Origin: Pedobacter schmidteae
GTDB lineage: Bacteria > Bacteroidota > Bacteroidia > Sphingobacteriales > Sphingobacteriaceae
Length of the DNA: 5,556 bases
NCBI GenBank assembly: GCA_945906015.1
Contig: CAMDQV010000152.1
Coordinates: 1-5,556, forward strand
Reading direction: 5' to 3'
The position numbers were made by a program, and so were the translations under genes. The notes under the pieces are model-generated. The model did not search any database. It had not been told where the DNA came from and worked only from the letters and a program-made list of their open reading frames with translations. Position 1 is the first letter of the stretch, and the number at the start of each line of letters is the position of its first letter. Below are positions 1 to 5,522 of this stretch, in pieces.

Positions 1-399
1 CTTAATTTTAAAAAGTATGTGGAGAATGGTGGTTTTGTTTTTGTGGACGACTGTAATCATGATATCGACGGACTATTTGCCAGATCTTTTGAGGCTCAAA
101 TGAGCTCCATCTTTGGTCAGGCGGCCTTGAAAAAGATTCCTAATGACCATGAGATTTATCAATCATTTTTTAAATTCGAAAAGGGACCACCTACTACCTC
201 ATTTGAATTAAACGGATGGGGTGATGATCTGGTGCATGATTATCTAAAAGCTATTGAAATCAATGGTCGTATCGGAGTGCTATACAGTAACAAGGATTAT
301 GGTTGTGAATGGGACTATGATTTTCGCAATAAACGATTTTATGCAGAGGATAATACCAAATTTGGAGTGAACATTATTATTTATGCGATGGGTGTATAA
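1..399 (+). CDS. DUF4159 domain protein, C-terminal part (5' end outside window)
   Basis: The reading frame is open from the first base (LNFKKYVENGGFVFVDDC...) to a TAA at 397-399, so the gene starts upstream. The GTG at position 19 is an internal Val codon, because the residues before it fit the family pattern of a helix leading into GGFxFVDD. The 132 visible residues resemble the C-terminal half of DUF4159 proteins. They show GGFVFVDDC near the N-terminal end, a 'PNDHEIYQSFF' segment, and the closing motif GRIGVLYSNKDYGCEWDY followed by a short tail. DUF4159 is considered a glutamine-amidotransferase-like (class I GATase fold) domain of unknown function. In Bacteroidota it is often encoded near MoxR/DUF58/BatA-type genes, but that neighbourhood lies outside the window. 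No reaction can be assigned. The family call rests on recalled motifs; the CDS itself is secure. No clear terminator follows the stop. Confidence 0.75.
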   Translation, partial: LNFKKYVENGGFVFVDDCNHDIDGLFARSFEAQMSSIFGQAALKKIPNDHEIYQSFFKFEKGPPTTSFELNGWGDDLVHDYLKAIEINGRIGVLYSNKDYGCEWDYDFRNKRFYAEDNTKFGVNIIIYAMGV

Positions 400-407
400 T
401 TATCAGG

Positions 408-599
408 ATTAAATGGGATGGTTATTTCATTCTAGATAGTTTAAGGATGGAATTTGAATTTTACTTTTAGAACAATCAATAACAAAGCATCTTCCATATT
501 TTTTTTGATTAAAAGAGAGTATTTTTTTTAAAAGACCTAAATTTGACACTATATAAGCATCATATTATTTAGTTTTGTTTTATATTAATCCCATTTAAT
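408..599. repeat. 12-bp perfect inverted repeat bracketing the DUF4159-ispG gap
   Basis: ATTAAATGGGAT at 408-419 is the exact reverse complement of ATCCCATTTAAT at 588-599. The arms are 168 nt apart. The right arm ends inside the ispG start codon (598-600). The left arm begins nine bases after the DUF4159 stop. The match does not extend inward or outward. Possible meanings are the ends of a small inserted element, long-range pairing that hides the ispG start on a read-through transcript, or chance in AT-rich DNA. No target-site duplication is evident. Confidence 0.45.
542..577 (+). promoter_or_regulatory. Candidate Bacteroidota-type promoter of ispG
   Basis: TAGTTTTG at 570-577 matches the Bacteroidota -7 consensus TAnnTTTG, and TTTG at 542-545 could serve as the -33 element. 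The 24-nt spacer is longer than the usual roughly 19-21. Transcription would start around 583 and give a leader of only about 15 nt, with no Shine-Dalgarno sequence before the ATG. The rest of the 400-597 gap is AT-rich, and I see no gene or strong hairpin in it. Confidence 0.4.
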
Positions 600-2796
600 G
601 ATTAAGAAGCCTTTTGATGCTTTAAGCGGCAAGTATTGTAATTCATTGGATACCTTTTCAAGATTTTTGACCCGTGAGGTAACTATCGGGCACATCCCAA
701 TGGGTGCAAATAATCCGATCAGGATTCAAAGTATGACCACAACGGATACGATGGATACCATCGGAACTGTAGAGCAAACTATCCGTATGGTGGATGCGGG
801 TTGTGAATACGTCAGAATTACCGCTCCAAGTGTCAAGGAAGCTAAAAACTTGGCCCTTATCAAGAAGGAATTAATTGTGCGTGGATATGATGTCCCCTTG
901 ATCGCCGATATTCATTTCACTCCCAATGCTGCTGAAGAAGCTGCAAGGATCGTAGAAAAAGTACGGATCAATCCTGGAAATTATGCGGATAAAAAGCGCT
1001 TTGAGAATTTTGAATACACCAATACTGAATACAATGCCGAGCTGGAAAGGATTTATAAAAAGTTTAGTCCTTTAGTAAAGGTTTGTAAAGAATACGGAAC
1101 TGCAATGCGTATAGGTACAAATCATGGTTCCCTTTCAGATCGAATCATGAGTCATTATGGCGATACCCCGCGAGGCATGGTTGAGTCGGCGATGGAGTTC
1201 ATGCGCATGTGTGAAGATCTGAATTATTACAATTTGGTGATCTCTATGAAATCCAGTAATCCGCAAGTTATGGTTCAGGCCTATCGTCTGCTGGTTGAAA
1301 CTATGGTTAAAGAAGGGATGAACTATCCACTACACCTGGGTGTGACTGAGGCCGGCGATGGAGAAGACGGCAGAATTAAATCAGCTGTAGGCATTGGTGC
1401 TTTATTAGAAGATGGATTGGGTGACACCATCCGAGTTTCGCTTACCGAAGATCCTGAATTTGAAGCACCTGTGGCTATTTCATTAGCAGATCGGTATAAG
1501 GATAGACAGTTATCAGTTATCAGAAAAGAGTTATCAGTTGACAGTTATCAGTTATCAGACAACAGAAAGGAGTTATCAGTTGACAGTTATCAGTTATCAG
1601 ACAACAGAAAGGAGTTATCAGTTGACAGTTATCAGTTATCAGACAAGAAGGAACAACAGACAACAGATAACAGACAACAGATAACAGATATTAGACAACA
1701 GATAACAGATAAAAGACAACAGATAACAGATAAAAGACAACAGACAACAGATAAAACGCACAATCCCTACGAGTACGAAAGGCGTCATACCGCAGAACTT
1801 AATACCTTTATTGGTGGCCATCAGGTTCCGAGGGTTATTATTGATATATCCCGGAAAAATTTGAAAGATCCATCTATTCTTGCAGATGTGGGATACTTGT
1901 ATTCATCACTGCTTGATAAATACAATATGGCTGAGCAATCAACCGATTTTGTTTATTTGGCTGATGAACTACCATCCTTCAGTTTTCCTGGAAACTTGAA
2001 GCAGCTTTATAATTATTCAACATGGAAATCACTACTTGATAAGAGTAATTGTCATCCATATTATTCACTTGAAGAATTTATTTCATCGAAAGATCACGAT
2101 CCGGCATTGAACTTAGTTTCTATTTCTAATCAGGATGTTGATTCTGACCTGTTCAAACAACTTCCAATAGATAATACACTTGTTTTTGTTCTAGAAACAC
2201 ATGCTATTTGTGGATTGCAGGATCAGCGAAATGTATTTTTCAAACTCATGAATTTGGGTCTGGAGATTCCGGTAATTATTAAGAGAAAGTATAGTCTGAC
2301 AGATCAAAATGTAACTATTTTACCAAAAGATACAGATTTTCAGTTATATGCTGCAACTGATCTCGGTGGTTTACTTCTGGATGGTTTTGGAGATGGTGTA
2401 TGGGCAGATGCCTCAGAAATAGCTACAAAAACTATTCTTTCTACATCTTTCGGAATTCTACAGGCTACCCGCTCAAGAATATCAAAAACAGAATATATTT
2501 CATGCCCTAGTTGCGGCAGAACGCTTTTTGATCTGCAGATTACCACCCAAATGATCCGTAGTCGTACAGATCATTTGAAAGGATTAAAGATCGGGATCAT
2601 GGGCTGTATTGTTAATGGTCCGGGCGAAATGGCAGATGCAGATTATGGCTATGTTGGTACTGGTCCGGGTAAGATCACGCTCTATCGCGGAAAAGAGGTA
2701 GTTAAAAAAAATGTGAATACCGAAAATGCCTTAGATGAACTGATCGGAATCATACGCGGTGATGGAAATTGGGTAGATCCTGAGCTTGATAATTAA
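598..2796 (+). CDS. ispG: 4-hydroxy-3-methylbut-2-enyl diphosphate synthase, large type with repeat insertion
   Basis: IspG (GcpE) reductively opens 2-C-methyl-D-erythritol 2,4-cyclodiphosphate to HMBPP in the cytosolic MEP pathway, using a [4Fe-4S] cluster. The TIM-barrel domain (about residues 27-300) shows NPIRIQSMTTTDTMDT, ADIHF, the KVRINPGN segment and GVTEAGDGEDGRIKSAVGIG. An insert domain typical of Bacteroidota and plants (A*, about 390-615) follows. The C-terminal cluster domain has CPSC (C636, C639) and GCIVNGPGE (C670, E677), the three Cys plus Glu expected as cluster ligands. The first ATG is used: an in-frame TAA lies at 586-588 and the N-terminus (KYCNSL...TREVTIG) fits the family. 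There is no Shine-Dalgarno sequence, which is normal for this phylum. The protein has 732 residues; about 85 of them (303-387) are a hydrophilic repeat insertion between the barrel and A*. Without these it would be a usual-size large IspG. All key residues are intact, so the enzyme is expected to be active. Confidence 0.96.
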   Translation: MIKKPFDALSGKYCNSLDTFSRFLTREVTIGHIPMGANNPIRIQSMTTTDTMDTIGTVEQTIRMVDAGCEYVRITAPSVKEAKNLALIKKELIVRGYDVPLIADIHFTPNAAEEAARIVEKVRINPGNYADKKRFENFEYTNTEYNAELERIYKKFSPLVKVCKEYGTAMRIGTNHGSLSDRIMSHYGDTPRGMVESAMEFMRMCEDLNYYNLVISMKSSNPQVMVQAYRLLVETMVKEGMNYPLHLGVTEAGDGEDGRIKSAVGIGALLEDGLGDTIRVSLTEDPEFEAPVAISLADRYKDRQLSVIRKELSVDSYQLSDNRKELSVDSYQLSDNRKELSVDSYQLSDKKEQQTTDNRQQITDIRQQITDKRQQITDKRQQTTDKTHNPYEYERRHTAELNTFIGGHQVPRVIIDISRKNLKDPSILADVGYLYSSLLDKYNMAEQSTDFVYLADELPSFSFPGNLKQLYNYSTWKSLLDKSNCHPYYSLEEFISSKDHDPALNLVSISNQDVDSDLFKQLPIDNTLVFVLETHAICGLQDQRNVFFKLMNLGLEIPVIIKRKYSLTDQNVTILPKDTDFQLYAATDLGGLLLDGFGDGVWADASEIATKTILSTSFGILQATRSRISKTEYISCPSCGRTLFDLQITTQMIRSRTDHLKGLKIGIMGCIVNGPGEMADADYGYVGTGPGKITLYRGKEVVKKNVNTENALDELIGIIRGDGNWVDPELDN
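1528..1653 (+). repeat. Three 42-nt tandem copies encoding a 14-residue repeat
   Basis: Copies at 1528-1569 and 1570-1611 are identical at the base level and encode ELSVDSYQLSDNRK. The third (1612-1653) matches for the first 33 nt and then diverges (DKKE in place of DNRK). A partial, shorter relative precedes them at 1504-1527 (RQLSVIRK). Each copy is six heptanucleotides, the smallest even multiple of the 21-nt frame-neutral step. Identity at synonymous positions points to recent duplication or ongoing homogenisation. Confidence 0.95.
1651..1755 (+). repeat. Five 21-nt tandem copies encoding a heptapeptide repeat
   Basis: Successive seven-codon units read EQQTTDN, RQQITDI, RQQITDK, RQQITDK and RQQTTDK (residues 352-386). 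Each is three heptanucleotides. The peptide is very polar (Gln, Thr, Asp, Lys, Arg) with at most one or two Ile per unit, so a disordered or weakly helical linker is likely and a stable coiled coil unlikely. Confidence 0.93.
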
Positions 2797-2838
2797 GTCT
2801 TTTATAGTAGCAAAGATTTTTTTGAGCTAAAATAAATT

Positions 2839-3675
2839 TTAACCCTCTTTTCTCAAAAACTCAACACTTTTTTCACAGGTTAACTGTAATTCAAGAGGTA
2901 ATTCTTCTTTCGTGAAAGGATGTGAAGCTCCAAAAACGTGATTTGCATAGGGAACTATGAATAACGCTGCATTTGAGGAATTCTCTTTCAGCCTTAACGC
3001 TTCGCCTCTTAGCACATTTGCATCCTTATCGCCGTGCAAAATAAGCCAAGGCTTTTTGATGCGGCCTGCTGCTTGCAAAATATCAAATGATTTGGAATGC
3101 TTCTCTAGATCATGTAAAAGATCAATTTTTAGTGGGGTATATTGTTTTGTTCTGGTATTGAAATTAAATATTACCCCTTTCTTTTGCCATTCTATCTCAT
3201 CCTCTTTTTTCCAAAGGCTCCTGAAATCAGCAATTGCAGCCCAGGTAACTAGTTTGCTAACGCGTTGATCTTTAGCTGCCTGAATAATGCAAGTACCACC
3301 ACCACGACTATGACCAATCAGGCTTAACCTGTCGGGGGCCTTAAATTCAATGCCACTTTTTACAAAAGAGATCACTAGGTCTAGATCAGTAAATTCTTTG
3401 GAAAAAGTATTGTCACCAAATGCACCCAGATCTACAAATTCACTTGGGTTTTCAGGTGTTGTACCATTATGAGAAAAATTAAATTTCAGAAATCTGAACC
3501 CATGCTTAACAAAGTATTCTGCCACAAGGTTATATGCACCCCAATCTTTAAACCCCTTAAATCCATGAACAAAGATTACCATGGGATTTTCTTCCTGGTC
3601 AGTTTTATAGCTGAGGTCCATTAAAATCGGTTTACCTTCAGCGCCTTCTATTGTATATGATTGATGGATAATCAT
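2839..3675 (-). CDS. Alpha/beta-hydrolase family protein (serine hydrolase, substrate unknown)
   Basis: The 278-residue protein has the full alpha/beta-hydrolase plan. The strand-then-loop 'VIFVHGFKGFKDWG' (about 33-46) supplies the oxyanion-hole region. The nucleophile elbow GHSRGGG places Ser123. 'LILHGDKDANV' provides Asp218 as the likely acid, and 'YANHVFGASHPF' gives His246 as the base. This order and spacing fit a Dienelactone-hydrolase/BAAT-like or peptidase_S9-like single-domain hydrolase. There is no signal peptide or membrane segment, so it should be cytoplasmic. An esterase or acyl-hydrolase activity is likely, but the substrate cannot be told from sequence. The ATG at 3673-3675 leaves a reasonable N-terminus (MIIHQSYTIEG) before the first core strand, with no Shine-Dalgarno sequence. 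The gene converges on ispG with 42 bp between stops and is not in an operon with any gene in the window. Confidence 0.9.
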   Translation of the reverse strand: MIIHQSYTIEGAEGKPILMDLSYKTDQEENPMVIFVHGFKGFKDWGAYNLVAEYFVKHGFRFLKFNFSHNGTTPENPSEFVDLGAFGDNTFSKEFTDLDLVISFVKSGIEFKAPDRLSLIGHSRGGGTCIIQAAKDQRVSKLVTWAAIADFRSLWKKEDEIEWQKKGVIFNFNTRTKQYTPLKIDLLHDLEKHSKSFDILQAAGRIKKPWLILHGDKDANVLRGEALRLKENSSNAALFIVPYANHVFGASHPFTKEELPLELQLTCEKSVEFLRKEG

Positions 3676-3784
3676 ATTTATAAAACGTTTTTATTGATAT
3701 TTAAATATAATCCTATTTTGATCCATTGGTTTTTATCAAAACGATTATCATCAAGATACGAAATTAAACGATTTTTCTAGGAAT

Positions 3785-3816
3785 TTTGCGTTAATTTCAT
3801 CTGGTTACTATATTTG
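3785..3816 (+). promoter_or_regulatory. Candidate Bacteroidota-type promoter with near-ideal spacing
   Basis: TTTG at 3785-3788 and TATATTTG at 3809-3816 match the -33 (TTTG) and -7 (TAnnTTTG) elements with a 20-nt spacer. The predicted transcription start is near 3822. That is about 87 nt before the small ORF at 3909 and about 400 nt before hemA. It could drive a long hemA leader, a small RNA or a small protein. AT-rich sequence produces such motifs by chance, so confidence is moderate. Confidence 0.42.
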
Positions 3817-3856
3817 GGTTCTGACCAGATCTCAAAAATAATTGTCTGTAAACTCT

Positions 3857-3891
3857 TTACTGATTATTGACTGGTGATTTGTAATTGGTGG
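3857..3891. repeat. Degenerate heptanucleotide-periodic stretch, possible relative of the ispG repeat
   Basis: In 7-nt steps it reads TTACTGA, TTATTGA, CTGGTGA, TTTGTAA and TTGGTGG. The first three share TGA at the same place in the unit. The complement strand of the ispG array, written in the same phase, contains TAACTGA and CAACTGA. Period and core match, but the copies are too diverged to prove descent. Confidence 0.4.
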
Positions 3892-4188
3892 TGGCAAAGA
3901 CATTTTTTATGGCCGAATCATTCATGGATCTGTTACCGATTTTCTATTCATCGATTTTCTGTTATTTCAAACCGGGAATTTTAATATGGCTTATGCTTTT
4001 ATTATATCGGGTATTTTTATCATTATTTTAAACAATTCCAAAATCATCTAAAAAAAAATAGTTAAGCCGCTTAAAAATTTTAAATAGTTTAGTTGCTTTT
4101 AAGATTTTCTTACTATTTGGCCTTATTTATAATCTTTCTAAACGCTTGTGTTTACAAAGGCGTGACATATTCAAAAACGCTTATTAGT

Positions 4189-4196
4189 TACATTTG
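4189..4196 (+). promoter_or_regulatory. Candidate -7 element of the hemA promoter
   Basis: TACATTTG fits TAnnTTTG and would start transcription near 4202, leaving a leader of about 24 nt that still contains the ribosome binding site. No good TTTG lies 19-23 nt upstream, so the -33 element is weak or absent. That would suit a regulated promoter. Confidence 0.4.
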
Positions 4197-4211
4197 TTGG
4201 TGTTTATAATT

Positions 4212-4222
4212 AGGAGTAGGAG
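4212..4222 (+). promoter_or_regulatory. Tandem Shine-Dalgarno (AGGAG twice) before the hemA TTG start
   Basis: AGGAG occurs at 4212-4216 and again at 4218-4222, respectively nine and three bases before the TTG at 4226. The first has ordinary spacing. This supports TTG as the true start and stands out in a phylum where Shine-Dalgarno sequences are usually missing. Confidence 0.7.
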
Positions 4223-4225
4223 AAT

Positions 4226-5452
4226 TTGAAGTATTTAAAAATTATTGCCTTTACGCACAAACAAATTGACCTGAAAGATTTAGGTAAATTTGTTATCTGT
4301 AACGAATCTTTGCAAAGTAGTTTAGAAAGTGTCAGACATAAGTTTGATATCCCTGAAATATTTTACATCGGAACTTGTAATCGCGTAGAGTTTGTTTTTA
4401 CTTCTGATCAGAATCTTTCAAATGAGTTTGTCAGGGGTTTTATTCAGGCTTTGAATTTGCCGATTTCTGATGAGCAGGTTCAGGCATTTGCCGATCAGGT
4501 TTCCATTTATGAGGATCTAGAAGCATTGAATCATCTTCTTCGCATATCATGTTCTCTTGAAAGCCTTGTTGTTGGTGAAAAAGAAATCCTTGCTCAGGTT
4601 CGAAAAGCATATGATACCTGTCGTTTGGCTGGGTTTACTGGCGATTATTTACGCCTTGTCATGAATAGGGTTGTAAAGACATCCAAAGAAGTATATACCA
4701 ATACCGCAATTGCGCGAAAACCAATTTCAGTAGTTTCACTAGCTTACAGAAAACTCCGTGAGCTTAATATGTGCACAAATTCACGGATACTGATTGTAGG
4801 AGCTGGTGAAACAAACAAAAATATTTCAAAGTACCTTAAAAAACATAAATATTCCAATTTCACAATCTTTAACAGAACACTCAAAAACGCTCAGGTGCTT
4901 GCTGATGAACTTGGTGGAAAAGCGTATGGTCTTGATGCATTAAAAACATTCAAGAATGGTTTTGATGTGATCATCACTTGTACAAGTGCTACCGAGCCTA
5001 TCCTAACAAATGAAATTTATAATTCTCTGCTGAATGCTGATACATCCAGGAAAGTAATTGTAGACCTAGCAGTACCAAATGATACTAGCCCTGAAGTGCT
5101 TGATAATAACCTTGTTACATTTATTGAAGTTCACAGTTTGCAGGAAATAGCAAATAGTAATTTACAGGAACGTTATGAGGAACTCATTTTTGCTGAGCGT
5201 ATCATTGAAGAAAACATCCAAGAATTTGAGCCTATGTTAAAACAACGCAGAGTTGAAATTGCAATGAGAGATGTTCCTGTTAAGATCAAGGAGATTAGAA
5301 ATGCTGCTGTGAACAGAATCTTCGCTGATGAAATTGAAGGTATGGATTCAAACTCTCGTGAGGTATTAGAGCGGGTTATGAATTATATGGAAAAGAAATA
5401 TATCAGCCTTCCAATGGTTATGGCTAAGGATATATTGATAAAAAATAGCTGA
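4226..5452 (+). CDS. hemA: Glutamyl-tRNA reductase
   Basis: GluTR reduces glutamyl-tRNA(Glu) with NADPH to glutamate-1-semialdehyde, the first committed step of C5-pathway tetrapyrrole (heme) synthesis. The N-terminal catalytic domain carries IGTCNRVEF with the thioester-forming Cys51. The family signature 'SCSLESLVVGEKEILAQVRKA' follows (GEKEI at 117-121). The NADPH-binding Rossmann domain starts at RILIVGAGET (GAGE 192-195), and 'FTIFNRTLKNAQVLADELGG' is its next strand and helix. The C-terminal helical part (about 310-408) is the dimerisation domain. The length of 408 residues is normal and nothing is broken. Translation starts at TTG: the codon TAG at 4217-4219 blocks any upstream in-frame start, the next in-frame ATG would remove the catalytic domain, and MKYLKIIAFTHK matches the family N-terminus. 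Control may be at translation (weak start codon, doubled AGGAG) and through the repeats at 4141-4191. Confidence 0.96.
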   Translation: MKYLKIIAFTHKQIDLKDLGKFVICNESLQSSLESVRHKFDIPEIFYIGTCNRVEFVFTSDQNLSNEFVRGFIQALNLPISDEQVQAFADQVSIYEDLEALNHLLRISCSLESLVVGEKEILAQVRKAYDTCRLAGFTGDYLRLVMNRVVKTSKEVYTNTAIARKPISVVSLAYRKLRELNMCTNSRILIVGAGETNKNISKYLKKHKYSNFTIFNRTLKNAQVLADELGGKAYGLDALKTFKNGFDVIITCTSATEPILTNEIYNSLLNADTSRKVIVDLAVPNDTSPEVLDNNLVTFIEVHSLQEIANSNLQERYEELIFAERIIEENIQEFEPMLKQRRVEIAMRDVPVKIKEIRNAAVNRIFADEIEGMDSNSREVLERVMNYMEKKYISLPMVMAKDILIKNS

Positions 5453-5522
5453 ATTTCGGTTGATCCCAATCATTTTGGCTATTTTTAGTCACCAAAAAAT
5501 ACGGCCTAACAAATTTTAAATC

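Larger units (their letters stand above)
1503..1757 (+). repeat. In-frame heptanucleotide repeat block (N4-CAG family, 35 units) inside ispG
   Basis: Read in 7-nt steps, 1503-1642 gives 20 units: 11 TTATCAG, 3 TTGACAG, 2 ACAACAG, 2 AAAGGAG, 1 AAAAGAG and 1 TAGACAG. A 10-nt junction (1643-1652) follows, then 15 units at 1653-1757: 7 ACAACAG, 4 ATAACAG, 1 ATATTAG, 2 ATAAAAG and 1 ATAAAAC. The block totals 255 nt, or 85 codons, so the gene stays in frame. It falls between ADRYKD and NPYEYERRHT, where related IspG proteins have a short variable linker. The two arrays share ACAACAG, which suggests a common origin. The reverse complement resembles dispersed intergenic repeats I recall from several bacterial groups; that is not verified here. 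Confidence 0.93.
3676..4225. other. 550-bp intergenic region between divergent hydrolase and hemA genes
   Basis: No gene longer than about 40 codons is evident. The region holds a candidate + strand promoter (3785-3816), a degenerate 7-bp-periodic stretch (3857-3891), a 40-codon hydrophobic ORF with an ATG but no ribosome binding site (3909-4031), and a nine-base direct repeat CGATTTTCT (3937-3945 and 3952-3960) inside that ORF. The hemA promoter zone (about 4141-4225) closes it. On the - strand, TATTTTTG (complement of 3833-3840) matches the -7 motif for the hydrolase gene, but it has no partner -33 element and would give a leader of about 150 nt. The length is large for this genome type, so the region may contain a decayed gene or a small RNA. 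Confidence 0.7.

Noticed and set aside
19..21. GTG as the start codon of the first gene
   Set aside because: The frame is open to base 1, and the residues before it fit the DUF4159 family, so the gene begins outside the window.
1503..1757. CRISPR array
   Set aside because: The repeats are contiguous 7-, 21- and 42-nt units with no unique spacers, and they are translated within ispG.
1639..1821. Open frame on the - strand, 60 codons, over the ispG repeat
   Set aside because: It is an antisense shadow: the repeat lacks stops on that strand, the product is a low-complexity CLLSFICY-type run, and ispG explains the DNA.
2340..2546. Open frame on the - strand within the 3' part of ispG, 68 codons
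   Set aside because: It lies antisense to the IspG A*/cluster-domain sequence (including CPSC) and has no recognisable motif.
2807..2829. TAGC...GCTA hairpin with a T run between the convergent ispG and hydrolase genes
   Set aside because: Only four G/C-containing pairs are available, with an imperfect A/T interior, so it is too weak to call an intrinsic terminator.
2957..3268. Open frame on the + strand, 103 codons, opposite the hydrolase gene
   Set aside because: The - strand frame encodes a complete hydrolase catalytic triad, while the + strand product has no family features.
3697..3708. 12-bp palindrome ATATTTAAATAT upstream of the hydrolase gene
   Set aside because: It is pure A/T in an AT-rich stretch and has no second copy, so it is not convincing as an operator.
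4070..4103. Inverted repeat CTTAAAA / TTTTAAG with a 20-nt loop
   Set aside because: Seven mostly A-T pairs with a large loop in very AT-rich DNA are expected by chance.
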